In this document: positions 53,018 through 61,914 of the stretch, piece after piece
Numbering within the stretch: the stretch's first letter is position 1
Layout: each line of letters begins with the position of its first letter
Origin: Niabella sp.
Lineage (GTDB): Bacteria; Bacteroidota; Bacteroidia; Chitinophagales; Chitinophagaceae
Assembly (NCBI RefSeq): GCF_030150205.1
Contig: NZ_JASLGT010000024.1
Coordinates: 434,001 to 498,000, forward strand
Length of the DNA: 64,000 nucleotides
Direction of reading: 5' to 3'
Translations under genes and position numbers: made by a program
Notes under the pieces: model-generated
The model's input: only the letters and a program-made list of their open reading frames with translations
What the model was told of the DNA's origin: nothing
The model's database searches: none

Positions 53018-54598
53018 ATGCCGGAAATAAAACCAGACGAAATAAGTGCCATCCTTCGGGAGCAGCTGAGCAACTTTAATGCTCAGGCGGATTTAGAGGA
53101 AATTGGTACCGTATTACAAGTGGGGGATGGTATCGCCCGCGTTTATGGCCTTGGAAATGTAAGGTATGGTGAACTTGTTGAGTTTGAGGACGGTGTACGC
53201 GCCATCGCACTGAACCTGGAGGAAGACAATGTGGGTGTGGTATTGATGGGTGAAGGCAAGGATATTAAAGAAGGTTCCAAAGTGCGCCGCACCAACCAGA
53301 TCGCTTCTATTAAAGTAGGAGAAGGCATGAGCGGCCGTGTGGTAAACACGCTGGGACAGCCGATTGATGGTAAAGGACCGATTTCCGGAGAATTGTATGA
53401 AATGCCTTTAGAGCGGAAAGCTCCGGGCGTAATCTTCCGGGAGCCGGTAAAAGAGCCGCTGCAAACCGGTATTAAAGCGATCGATGCGATGATTCCTATC
53501 GGCCGTGGCCAGCGGGAGTTGATCATCGGTGACCGTCAGACCGGTAAAACAGCCATCGCGATTGATACCATTATCAACCAGAAAGAATTTTTCAAAGCAG
53601 GCAAGCCTGTATATTGTATTTATGTAGCCATCGGACAGAAAGCATCCACCATTGCCGGTGTGATGAAAACCCTGGAAGACAACGGTGCCATGGAATATAC
53701 CACCATCGTTGCGGCTTCTGCTTCTGATCCGGCTCCGTTGCAGTTCTACGCTCCGTTTGCGGGTGCTGCCATCGGTGAATATTTCCGCGATACCGGCCGT
53801 CCGGCGCTGATCATTTATGATGATCTGTCTAAACAGGCGGTAGCTTACCGTGAGGTTTCCCTGCTGCTGCGTCGTCCTCCGGGCCGTGAAGCATATCCTG
53901 GTGACGTATTCTACCTGCACAGCCGTTTACTGGAAAGAGCTGCAAAAGTGATCAATAACGACGAGATCGTTAAAGACATGAATGACCTGCCGGCATCCAT
54001 CAAACACCTGGTAAAAGGTGGTGGTTCCTTAACCGCATTGCCGATCATTGAAACACAGGCGGGTGACGTATCTGCATATATCCCTACAAACGTGATCTCC
54101 ATTACCGATGGTCAGATCTTCCTGGAATCTTCACTGTTCCTCTCCGGTATCCGTCCGGCGATCAACGTGGGTATCTCCGTAAGCCGTGTGGGTGGTAATG
54201 CGCAGATCAAATCCATGAAAAAAGTAGCCGGTACGTTGAAGCTGGATCAGGCGCTGTACCGCGAGCTGGAAGCCTTCTCCAAATTTGGGGGAGACCTGGA
54301 TGCCGCTACCAAGAATGTAATTGACAAAGGTGCACGGAACGTAGAGATCCTGAAGCAGCCGCAATATTCTCCTTATTCTGTAGAAAAACAGGTTGCCATT
54401 ATTTACCTGGGTACCAACGGTCTGATCAAGGACGTTCCGGTAAACAAGGTGAAAGAATTTGAAGAGCTGTTCCTGCTGGAAATGGAAAACAAGTACCCCC
54501 AGATCCTGGCCGAGTTCAAGAAAGGAAACCTGCCGGAAGAAGGATTAAAACAAATGGTAGAGCTGGCCAATGGTCTTATCCCCCAGTTCAAAAAATAG
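53018..54598 (+). CDS. atpA: F1F0 ATP synthase subunit alpha
   Basis: 526 residues, a normal length. F1 alpha chain: N-terminal KPDEISAILREQL, the Walker A GDRQTGKTAIAID (about residues 171-183), Walker B LIIYDDLSKQ, and the family signature PAINVGISVSRVGG. In the alpha subunit the site is non-catalytic but regulates the beta sites. The neighbours are DUF4920 and a LytTR regulator; no atpG, atpH or other subunit gene is adjacent, which is unusual. It has its own promoter and terminator. Confidence 0.98.
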   Translation: MPEIKPDEISAILREQLSNFNAQADLEEIGTVLQVGDGIARVYGLGNVRYGELVEFEDGVRAIALNLEEDNVGVVLMGEGKDIKEGSKVRRTNQIASIKVGEGMSGRVVNTLGQPIDGKGPISGELYEMPLERKAPGVIFREPVKEPLQTGIKAIDAMIPIGRGQRELIIGDRQTGKTAIAIDTIINQKEFFKAGKPVYCIYVAIGQKASTIAGVMKTLEDNGAMEYTTIVAASASDPAPLQFYAPFAGAAIGEYFRDTGRPALIIYDDLSKQAVAYREVSLLLRRPPGREAYPGDVFYLHSRLLERAAKVINNDEIVKDMNDLPASIKHLVKGGGSLTALPIIETQAGDVSAYIPTNVISITDGQIFLESSLFLSGIRPAINVGISVSRVGGNAQIKSMKKVAGTLKLDQALYRELEAFSKFGGDLDAATKNVIDKGARNVEILKQPQYSPYSVEKQVAIIYLGTNGLIKDVPVNKVKEFEELFLLEMENKYPQILAEFKKGNLPEEGLKQMVELANGLIPQFKK

Positions 54599-54617
54599 GC
54601 CGCAGAAATGATTTTTT

Positions 54618-54648
54618 AAGGGCTGTCCGAAAGGGCGGCCCTTTGTTT
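54618..54648 (+). terminator. Terminator of atpA
   Basis: Stem AAGGGCTGTCC / GGGCGGCCCTT (54618-54628 and 54633-54643) with a GAAA tetraloop and one or two G-U pairs, then TTTGTTTT. It lies 20 bases after the atpA stop. Confidence 0.85.
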
Positions 54649-54753
54649 TATGGCTGAAAAATGCTTATATGTCAGGTTTTTTTAATTTAATGGCCAATCG
54701 ATTTTTACAAATGATAAGTTTTCCGTAATTTTAGGCAACTTTAGACGATATAA

Positions 54754-55467
54754 ATGAACGCGAACGGCCCTCTTATATGCTTATTGGTTGACGATAACAA
54801 AGTAGCGCGGGTTATTTTAAAAAAGATTCTTCTTAATGTAAGCAATATAGACGTTATTGGAGAATGTGAAAGCGCACTGGAAGCCAAAAGCTTTTTAGAA
54901 GCCAATCACGTAGATATTTTGTTTTTAGATGTTGAGATGCCGGAGATGAGCGGTCTGGACCTGCTGAAGTTATTGCCTAACCGGCCGCATACCATTTTAA
55001 CAACGGCTAAAGAACAATATGCGGTAGAAGCATTTGAACTGAATGTGATGGACTACCTCGTGAAGCCGTTTACGCTAACGAGGGTGTTGGCGGCTATTGA
55101 CAAAGTGCAGGAACTGATCCGCTTTAAACAATCGCAGCAATCGGATGCCATTACGCCCAAGCACCTGTTTATAAAAGAGAACAAGGTGATCCGTAAAATA
55201 AATGTAGACGATATTTTATGGATGGAGGCAAAGGGCGATTATGTACAGTTTAACTTACCGGATAAAATGTACATGGTGCACGGCAGTCTTAAGACGATTG
55301 AAGATAAATTTTCGCCGGATAAATTTGTACGGGTTCACCGGAGTTATGTTATAGCGATAGACAAGGTGGAGTATATTGAAAACAGATTGGTATATATAAA
55401 AAATCAGCCCATACCCGTTTCAGAAAGCTATAAAGATGCATTGCTGGCAAAGCTGCATCTCTTATAA
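54754..55467 (+). CDS. LytTR-family response regulator (no adjacent kinase)
   Basis: 237 residues. Receiver: CLLVDDNKVARVILK, phospho-acceptor in ILFLDVEMPEMSG (about residue 56), and YLVKPF. LytTR domain from about residue 130: LFIKENKVIRKINVDDILWMEAKGDYVQFNL, RFVRVHRSYVIAIDKVEYIENRLVY-type segments, PVSESYKDALL. The histidine kinase is not adjacent; instead an Hpt protein gene follows, suggesting a phosphorelay (inference). It lies between atpA and the Hpt gene. Confidence 0.92.
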   Translation: MNANGPLICLLVDDNKVARVILKKILLNVSNIDVIGECESALEAKSFLEANHVDILFLDVEMPEMSGLDLLKLLPNRPHTILTTAKEQYAVEAFELNVMDYLVKPFTLTRVLAAIDKVQELIRFKQSQQSDAITPKHLFIKENKVIRKINVDDILWMEAKGDYVQFNLPDKMYMVHGSLKTIEDKFSPDKFVRVHRSYVIAIDKVEYIENRLVYIKNQPIPVSESYKDALLAKLHLL

Positions 55468-55573
55468 AAAACAGATAAATAGAAGCCCTCAATGATACTT
55501 GTGCATCCGCATCTGCTGCGGAATGTGCCCGTTTTTGAAAGAACCTCTTAACCTTTTTAAATAGATTGACAAA

Positions 55574-55966
55574 ATGCCGGCAATCATGACTAAGCCCATT
55601 CTAAACAATGCAGCGTCTCAATACAACAACCTGGATTATCTGAGAGATCTGCTGGGTCACGATACAGAAGCAGTAAATGACATCCTGCTTGAAATAAAGT
55701 CTCAATGGAAAGAAGACCGTTTTCATTTGGAACAGGCGTTCAATGAAAATGATATGGCAGAGGTAAAGCGATTATTACATCGCGTTAAATCTACCTTTTC
55801 GCCCTTAGGACCAGGCCATGTACTTTACCGGGTGGTGGCCAATGGCGGCGAATCCTTCCTTGAAAAAAGAGGCACATTGAGTGGTGACTCCGATTACTGG
55901 AACACATTTCTCAAAAGCATCGAAGAGATGGTGCGCGATCTGCAGTACCCCGCGGGTGATAGGTGA
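55574..55966 (+). CDS. Stand-alone Hpt (histidine phosphotransfer) domain protein
   Basis: 130 residues, four-helix bundle pattern. The conserved His is in LLHRVKSTFSPLG (about residue 69), the usual Hpt context of H-x-x-K-S(T). LDYLRDLLGHDTEAVNDILLEI forms the first helices. Start at 55574 (MPAIMTKPIL), with ATG 55586 as a possible alternative. It is 107 bases after the LytTR response regulator stop and probably carries phosphate to or from a receiver domain. No hybrid kinase is in the window. Confidence 0.8.
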   Translation: MPAIMTKPILNNAASQYNNLDYLRDLLGHDTEAVNDILLEIKSQWKEDRFHLEQAFNENDMAEVKRLLHRVKSTFSPLGPGHVLYRVVANGGESFLEKRGTLSGDSDYWNTFLKSIEEMVRDLQYPAGDR

Positions 55967-56101
55967 TCTGCCGCCATTCCGCTTGATTTCCCTTCTAAGT
56001 AAGATGATGCTATATGATTATTTCACTTTCATGGGAAGCGTTGTCATGGCATCTGTCAGCGGATGCTGATCGGCTGCATACAGCACAACCAGGATGGAAC
56101 G

Positions 56102-56794
56102 CTACTGCCGGATCAGGTTTTGAATATCCCGGTCGGGTTTCAGAAAGTTCATTTGCTGCACAATTTTTCTTGCCCTGGAAGAAACATAGGGCGACATGGG
56201 TTTCACACTCAGTTTTACCGGGTTGGGCAAAATGGCTGCAATGGCCGCTGCTTCATATTGTGTAAGGTTTTTTGCAGGTTTATTAAAATACGTTTGGGAC
56301 GCCTGTTCAATTCCAAAAATGCCGTTGCCCATTTCCGCTACGTTCAGGTATACTTCAAGGATCCTTTTTTTACCCCATATTTTTTCGATCATAAACGTAA
56401 AATAGGTTTCCAACCCCTTGCGTAACCAGCTTCTGCCCTGCCATAAAAAAACATTTTTTGCGGTTTGCTGGCTGATAGTGCTGGCCCCTCTTAACCGGCC
56501 CGGCTTCTTCTGGTTATATTCCATCGCTTTCTGAATGCTTTTCCAATCGAAACCATTATGATCCGGAAATAATTGATCTTCGGAAGCAATAACCGCCAGG
56601 CGTGCATTTTCCGAAACAGACGCGGATGGCCGGTTTTGCTGATGAAACCCCCGGCCATTCAGTACGCTGCCGATCTGTGTAAAGGTAATGGGTGGGTTCA
56701 CCCATTTAAGCAGCACAATATAAAGCAGCTGACCCACGAACAATAGCACAAATAGCCGTTTGCCCCATTTCCATATGCCTTTCAGAACCTTCAT
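56102..56794 (-). CDS. mtgA: Monofunctional biosynthetic peptidoglycan transglycosylase
   Basis: 230 residues. One N-terminal membrane helix (KRLFVLLFVGQLLYIVLL) anchors a GT51 domain that polymerises lipid II. Motifs: ASEDQLFPDHNGFDWKSI with the catalytic Glu, GASTISQQTAKNVFLWQGRSWLRKGLE, KKRILEVYLNVAEMGNGIFGIEQASQTYF and PVKLSVKPMSPYV. No transpeptidase domain, as expected for MtgA. It is convergent with the Hpt gene. Confidence 0.95.
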   Translation of the reverse strand: MKVLKGIWKWGKRLFVLLFVGQLLYIVLLKWVNPPITFTQIGSVLNGRGFHQQNRPSASVSENARLAVIASEDQLFPDHNGFDWKSIQKAMEYNQKKPGRLRGASTISQQTAKNVFLWQGRSWLRKGLETYFTFMIEKIWGKKRILEVYLNVAEMGNGIFGIEQASQTYFNKPAKNLTQYEAAAIAAILPNPVKLSVKPMSPYVSSRARKIVQQMNFLKPDRDIQNLIRQ

Positions 56795-57048
56795 CGTGTT
56801 AAAACAGATCCATTATTCATGCAAATCAAAAGCGGATTACTTGTTCATGCAAAATCTGCGTGTGTCTGTACCGGTTGCCCAATGCACGGTACAGGCATTG
56901 AGGCTATCATAACATTAAGAATCATTCAGCTGTTTTTTATTAATTTGATTTCTTAATGGTTCAAATACAGCCTCTTAACAAAAATAAGACTATTTAATCC
57001 CTATTACCTGTTAAATATATAAAAATACCAATGCCCTTAAATGGTTCT

Positions 57049-57672
57049 TCAGGAAATAACCAGCCTTATGATGAGGGCAATACCAAAGCACATCAATACA
57101 AACCCATTGATGCGGTTGAGTAAGTGAATATTGCGCGGTGTAAGTCTTGTACGGATCTTATTAGCCAGCATCACTTTTGCAATATCCGTGCACAAAACGA
57201 TCAGCAATGCCGTTATAAAAATAACGATGCGTTCATTAATGGTATGTGTAATAAAGGTAGTAGATGCGGTGAGCCAGAAGATAAAGATGCCGGGGTTAAG
57301 GGTGTTTAGGAAAAAGCCGGAAAGGAACAACTGCAGGTAATCGCGTTTGCGGAAAACAGGCGGAGTTCGTTTAATGCGATCCCGGATGCGGATCTTTTTA
57401 AAGAACGCGTAATAAATACCCAGTATAATTAAAAAAGTGCTGCCCACAATACTAATGGCAACCTTTTGCGAACTAAGGCTAATAAAAAACTGCGAAAAGA
57501 AGTTGCTGATGAATGCAAGCGTGGTATCACTGGCAGAAACACCCAGCACAAAGGCCAGTCCGCCCCTGTGTCCTACATTAATGCTGTGTTTAATGACTGA
57601 AAAGAGCACAGGCCCTACTGCAATGCAGAGCAGCAAACCCATGGTTATTCCTTTAATAAAGGCTTCAATCAT
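57049..57672 (-). CDS. LysE-family transporter
   Basis: 207 residues with six predicted helices and the LysE signature near the N-terminus: GLLLCIAVGPVLFSVIKHSINVGHRGGLAFVLG. LysE-type proteins export amino acids or related small molecules through the inner membrane; the substrate is not predictable. The 254-base gap downstream (56795-57048) shows nothing I can support. It lies 39 bases downstream of the GH3 gene on the same strand. Confidence 0.88.
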   Translation of the reverse strand: MIEAFIKGITMGLLLCIAVGPVLFSVIKHSINVGHRGGLAFVLGVSASDTTLAFISNFFSQFFISLSSQKVAISIVGSTFLIILGIYYAFFKKIRIRDRIKRTPPVFRKRDYLQLFLSGFFLNTLNPGIFIFWLTASTTFITHTINERIVIFITALLIVLCTDIAKVMLANKIRTRLTPRNIHLLNRINGFVLMCFGIALIIRLVIS

Positions 57673-57711
57673 AATCGGATAACAATATAGCCGAAGTTTT
57701 TAAAAAGGGGA

Positions 57712-59241
57712 TCAAATTTTCCCTGTTTTTAAAAAATTTTCCCAGTCTAAAAGGATGCGTCCTTTCATAACGCGGGGAAATTTATGCTGACTGCCCAATT
57801 TGCCTTTCAGCTCCATGAACTTCATAAATGTTTCAGGGGGCAATACTTCAATAAACACTTCTTTTAATGCACTGGTCCGTTCCGTTGCATAGTCATCATT
57901 GATCTCGCGGAGCTTGTTATCTATAAACGCAATCAGTGCGTCATTGTTCACCGGATCATTGGTGGCTACATACCAGCGGTGTGCAAAATAGCCCTCATAG
58001 GGAAAACCGATAACCGTGTATTCCTGTATGCTGATATTAAAGTGATCGTTGGCGTCCTGGATGGCCCGGTTCATATTTTCCACGCTCAGATGTTCGCCTA
58101 CCAGGCTTAAAAAGTGTTTGGTTCTGCCGGTGATGATCAGTTCTGACTTTTCCTTGTCCAGGAATTTAATGGTGTCGCCAATCAGGTAGCGCCAGCTGCC
58201 CGCATTGGTACTCATCAGCAGCGCATATTCCTTACCTTCCTCCACTTCATCAATCAGCTTTACTTCGGGATGATCAACAATGGTACCTTCCGCATCAAAA
58301 TTGCAATTGTCAAAAGGCACAAACTCAAAGAAAATATTATTATCGGTTACCAATTGAATACCGCGGTCTTCTTTCATTTTATACCCGATAAAGCCTTCGC
58401 TGGATAAATAATTCTCCACGTATACAATGGGCTTTCCTAATAGCTTGTCGAAGGACTTTTTATACGGTTCAAAGGCAACGCCTCCATGTACAAAAACACC
58501 AAAATTGGGCCATATTTCATGAATATTCGCCAGTTTATAGCGTTCAATGACCATTTCCATGCACATCTGGCACCAGGCCGGTACTCCAACAATATAGCCA
58601 ATATCCCATTTATGGGCATTGTCTACAATTTCATTCAGCTTCTGGTTCCAGTCTGCAATAGCGGCGATCCGCCCACCGGGTTTGTAAAAGGTCTGAAACC
58701 AGAACGGTCGTTTTTTTGCCAGGATGCCACTCAGATCACCGGCAAACCAGCCGGCCTCTCCTTTCTGGAGATTGGTAGCCCCTCCAATGATCAGGAAATC
58801 TTTGGTGAGGGATTTTTTATTGGCCTGTTTATAGCTGAAAACGCTGATTAATTGTTTGATGTAGTTGATGGTGTTGCTTTTCAGCAGGTCGGTGGTTACG
58901 GGGATGTATTTGCTGGAGGCTTCTGAGGTCCCGGAGCTTAATGCATAATATTTGATTTTGCCCGGCCAGGTGATATCTGGTTTGCCTTCCAGTGTTTTTA
59001 CCCACCATTGGTCATAGATCTTATTATAATCATAAACAGGAACCAGTTGCTGGAAGCTTTTTTCGATGTTTTTTGAAAGAAGGATCTCGTCAAACCGGTA
59101 TTCCTGGCCAAATTCTGTGAACCGCGCCTTTTTTAATAGCTTTTTTAATACTTTCTGCTGCTGTGTTTTTGCATTACGCTTCGGAAGTCGCAGTGCACTG
59201 GCAATCGATCGCGGTAATTTAATATCTATTATTGATGCCAT
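57712..59241 (-). CDS. GH3 auxin-responsive promoter-family protein
   Basis: 509 residues. GH3-type adenylate-forming enzyme: YALSSGTSEASSKYIPVT is the P-loop-like ATP motif, followed by YVENYLSSEGFIGYKM, LMSTNAGSWRYLIGDTIKF and a small C-terminal domain with SLVGEHLSVENMN. Plant members conjugate amino acids to acyl acids; bacterial ones are of uncertain substrate. A perfect -7 box is on the minus strand at 59265-59272, about 24 bases before the start. Confidence 0.9.
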   Translation of the reverse strand: MASIIDIKLPRSIASALRLPKRNAKTQQQKVLKKLLKKARFTEFGQEYRFDEILLSKNIEKSFQQLVPVYDYNKIYDQWWVKTLEGKPDITWPGKIKYYALSSGTSEASSKYIPVTTDLLKSNTINYIKQLISVFSYKQANKKSLTKDFLIIGGATNLQKGEAGWFAGDLSGILAKKRPFWFQTFYKPGGRIAAIADWNQKLNEIVDNAHKWDIGYIVGVPAWCQMCMEMVIERYKLANIHEIWPNFGVFVHGGVAFEPYKKSFDKLLGKPIVYVENYLSSEGFIGYKMKEDRGIQLVTDNNIFFEFVPFDNCNFDAEGTIVDHPEVKLIDEVEEGKEYALLMSTNAGSWRYLIGDTIKFLDKEKSELIITGRTKHFLSLVGEHLSVENMNRAIQDANDHFNISIQEYTVIGFPYEGYFAHRWYVATNDPVNNDALIAFIDNKLREINDDYATERTSALKEVFIEVLPPETFMKFMELKGKLGSQHKFPRVMKGRILLDWENFLKTGKI

Positions 59242-59264
59242 ATTCTACTAACTACTGTAACCGG

Positions 59265-59272
59265 CAAAGTTA
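59265..59272 (-). promoter_or_regulatory. -7 box (TAACTTTG on minus strand) upstream of the GH3 gene
   Basis: Plus-strand CAAAGTTA, perfect TAnnTTTG on the minus strand, 24 bases from the start at 59241. Confidence 0.5.
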
Positions 59273-59630
59273 CAATTTTGAATGCCGATCAGCTAAAATA
59301 AACATTTAACTGCACCGTTTGTATGCACATCGGATATTACCCGGTTTTGCAATGCGATGCAGTCAACATCTTCCGTCGTTGCCCGAAGCCTTTAAACGCT
59401 TCCGGATGCCTTGCGAGGCGCGACGGCAAGGCCTGCAAGGTAACTATAAAACCAATAGGAACCATACAGCTGTTAGCGGCGCCACAGGGTAGGTACCCGT
59501 TTTAACACCCGATGCGGGATCTCTAATCCCAGAAGTAATCAACTGATTGCTGACTACTGAAGACTGAAAGCTGAATATATGTTCCCGTTTAATACCCGAT
59601 GATCTATTGACCATTCACCATTCAATGCCA

Positions 59631-59749
59631 TTTCCTTAAGCAATTTTTATGGTTGCCGCAGATACGCTGATTGCGCCTGCGGCGCTTTTCTGCGACATTG
59701 TTGTCGTTAAAGCCGATACCAAATCTGCGCATCTGTGGCTTTAAGGAAA
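59631..59749. repeat. Long imperfect inverted repeat in the gap 59242-59796
   Basis: TTTCCTTAA (59631-59639) and TTAAGGAAA (59741-59749) enclose GCCGCAGATACGCTGATT and AATCTGCGCATCTGTGGC, which pair at about 15 of 18 positions. This palindromic unit resembles GCCGCAGATACGCAGATT repeats found in many genomes. Flanking it are short AT-rich direct repeats of the ACCATTCACCATT / CACCATTGACCATT kind. No gene was found in the 555-base gap. Confidence 0.55.
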
Positions 59750-59796
59750 CGACATTGATTCACCATTGACCATTCCCCAATGTTTAAATTATACCA

Positions 59797-60936
59797 TCAG
59801 CTTGCGGTAATGATACTGTTGCCACTGTAAAAGTGCAGCTGCTGATGATTGCTTTGGCAAACAATCCGGATGAGCTCTGAAAAAGGCATGTCCTGCTCGC
59901 ACAGGTATACCGGTGTACCGGGATTTGCTTTAAGAAGGCTGGTCAGGTTGTTTTCGGTAGGAGCAACCACCCTGATTTTTAATCCATTATCCGGAAAATG
60001 CCGCATCAGGTTGCCTGCAGCGGTTTCGGAACCAATAATGATGGCAGCAGCAGGATCAACGCGTTCTTTCTTTTTGCCCGGCCACAGCCGGCCGGAAACA
60101 TATTTAACAGCGGCATGTGCCCAGATTCCCAGGTGCACCAGTAACCGGAGCCCTATGCGTTTGGTGCCCCGGTGGTGTTTGTTTACAAAAATGCCCATTG
60201 CCTGGTAAAAGTTCCTGATATAACCCAGGCTGTTTTTTGACGTGCTTTCTCCCTTAAAATGAATAATGGGCGGAGCTGATAAGTAATAATTTTTATAACC
60301 GGCCTTGTATATGCGGTAGCTGAGATCAATATCTTCCCCATACATAAAAAATGCTTCATCAAAACCGCCCGTTTTTTCAAGAACGATGCGGGGAATAAGC
60401 ATAAACGCTCCGGCCAGCACTTCGATGTACTGGTCTTTTTCATCATCAAGATGCCCCAGGTAGTAGCGGGCAGCGGTCCTGGATCCCGGAAAAAAGCGGT
60501 GGATACCGGATAATTTGAAAAAAGAAGCAGAAAAAGAGGGGAACCCACGCTTGGATTCCTTTAAAAAAACGCCCGCGCCATCGAACATCCGGATACCAAC
60601 AGCGCCAACGGCCGGGTCTTGTTCAAAAACGGCCAGGCTTTTTACCAGCGCATCTTCCGGCAGCAGCGTATCCGGGTTCAGAAACAGTATAAATTGCCCC
60701 TTTGCGCTCCGGAGCCCCTGGTTACAGGCCCGGCCAAAACCTGCATTTTCTTTATTGGCAATAAATAACACCTGCGGAAACAGGGGCAGCAGGTATTCCA
60801 CGCTTCCGTCTGTAGAACAGTTGTCTACCACAATAATTTCTGCTTCCAGACCCTTTGAAGCCCGGAGTACCGATACCAGGCAATGTTCCAAAAAGTACTT
60901 TACGTTGTAGCTGACTATAATGATGGATAGATTCAT
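59797..60936 (-). CDS. Family 2 glycosyltransferase with extra C-terminal Rossmann-like domain
   Basis: 379 residues from the ATG at 60934-60936 (MNLSIIIVSYN). GT-A fold: IIIVSYNVKYFLEHCL, EIIVVDNCSTDGSVE, the FLNPDTLLPEDAL loop and MYGEDIDLSYRI, as in rhamnosyltransferase-like enzymes of surface polysaccharides. From about residue 275 an extra domain starts with AAAIIIGSETAAGNLMRHF and ends NSIITAS, resembling the nucleotide-binding domain of WcaJ-type sugar transferases; such fusions are seen in Bacteroidota. A promoter is on the minus strand at 60961-60989. Confidence 0.9.
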   Translation of the reverse strand: MNLSIIIVSYNVKYFLEHCLVSVLRASKGLEAEIIVVDNCSTDGSVEYLLPLFPQVLFIANKENAGFGRACNQGLRSAKGQFILFLNPDTLLPEDALVKSLAVFEQDPAVGAVGIRMFDGAGVFLKESKRGFPSFSASFFKLSGIHRFFPGSRTAARYYLGHLDDEKDQYIEVLAGAFMLIPRIVLEKTGGFDEAFFMYGEDIDLSYRIYKAGYKNYYLSAPPIIHFKGESTSKNSLGYIRNFYQAMGIFVNKHHRGTKRIGLRLLVHLGIWAHAAVKYVSGRLWPGKKKERVDPAAAIIIGSETAAGNLMRHFPDNGLKIRVVAPTENNLTSLLKANPGTPVYLCEQDMPFSELIRIVCQSNHQQLHFYSGNSIITAS

Positions 60937-60960
60937 TTCTATAAAAGCAGGAGCCGGGCA

Positions 60961-60989
60961 CAAAAATAACCGAATTCGGTAATCGGCAA
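60961..60989 (-). promoter_or_regulatory. Promoter of the glycosyltransferase gene
   Basis: On the minus strand TATTTTTG (complement of 60961-60968) with TTG (complement of 60987-60989) 18 bases further upstream. The start codon is 24 bases downstream of the -7 box. Confidence 0.55.
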
Positions 60990-61051
60990 TCAGCTTTCAG
61001 CCATTAGCCTTCAGCAACCTGATGATTGCTGCCTGCTGAACGCTAAATCGC

Positions 61052-61059
61052 TATCTTTG
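61052..61059 (+). promoter_or_regulatory. -7 box TATCTTTG directly before the inositol-monophosphatase-family gene
   Basis: Perfect TAnnTTTG, five bases before the ATG at 61065, so translation may be leaderless. A TTG at 61026-61028 is 23 bases upstream, slightly far for a -33 box. It shares the gap 60937-61064 with the divergent glycosyltransferase promoter. Confidence 0.5.
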
Positions 61060-61064
61060 ACCCC

Positions 61065-61835
61065 ATGTTAGCAACCGTTTTAGAAGAAGCTGTGAGGGCT
61101 GGTGCGGCAGAACTGACCCGTTATTTCCAGCAGTCATTTTCCATACAGCATAAGGAAGGCCGCAATAACCTGGTTACAGACGCCGATCATGCAGCTGAAA
61201 AAGCCATTATTGAAGTGATCCGCAGGCATTACCCCGATCATTTTATATTAACGGAGGAAAGCGGTGTGCTGGCACAGGAATCGGATTATAAGTGGATCAT
61301 CGATCCGCTGGATGGCACTATTAATTTTGCACATGGGGTGCCGATCAATTGTGTGTCTGTTGGGGTGGAATATAAGAAAGAGATCATTCTTGGCATGGTG
61401 TATAACCCCCATATGAATGAGTTGTTTTTTGCAGAAAAAGGAAAAGGGGCCACATTAAACGGGCAGCCGATAAAAGTAAGTAAGGAAACAGAGGCCATGC
61501 ACTCCTGCCTGGTAACCGGCTTCCCGTATGTATATATACATATGGAGAACGGTCCGCTGCAGGTATTTGAACGGCTGATCAAAGAAGGTGTGCCCGTGCG
61601 CCGCCTTGGTGCTGCCGCCATTGACCTTTGCTGGGTGGCGGCCGGCCGGTTCGACGGGTTTTATGAGCATAAACTGGAAGCCTGGGACAGTGCCGCCGGT
61701 TTTTTGATTGTAGAAGAGGCCGGGGGCCGGGTTACCGATTTTAACGGCGACCGCTATTCTCCTTATCAGCACCGGATTGTTGCAACAAACGGGCGGATAC
61801 ATGAGGAATTGCTGAATATTATTAATAATAAATAA
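61065..61835 (+). CDS. Inositol monophosphatase-family phosphatase
   Basis: 256 residues. Li-sensitive phosphatase superfamily: DADHAAEKAIIEVI, LTEESG, IDPLDGTINFAHGVPINCVSVG with the metal-binding Asp residues (about 85-88), and WDSAAGFLIVEEAGGRVTDFNG near the end. These enzymes dephosphorylate inositol phosphate or related sugar phosphates; SuhB-like or CysQ-like roles cannot be separated by these motifs alone. Start at 61065 (MLATVLEEAVRAG), immediately after the -7 box. Confidence 0.92.
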   Translation: MLATVLEEAVRAGAAELTRYFQQSFSIQHKEGRNNLVTDADHAAEKAIIEVIRRHYPDHFILTEESGVLAQESDYKWIIDPLDGTINFAHGVPINCVSVGVEYKKEIILGMVYNPHMNELFFAEKGKGATLNGQPIKVSKETEAMHSCLVTGFPYVYIHMENGPLQVFERLIKEGVPVRRLGAAAIDLCWVAAGRFDGFYEHKLEAWDSAAGFLIVEEAGGRVTDFNGDRYSPYQHRIVATNGRIHEELLNIINNK

Positions 61836-61914
61836 AGCACAACGGAAAACCGGATATTGTTCAGGTCCGAAACGAACATTCTCCGGCAGTATAGGGTGTA
61901 CAATCCGCATAAAA

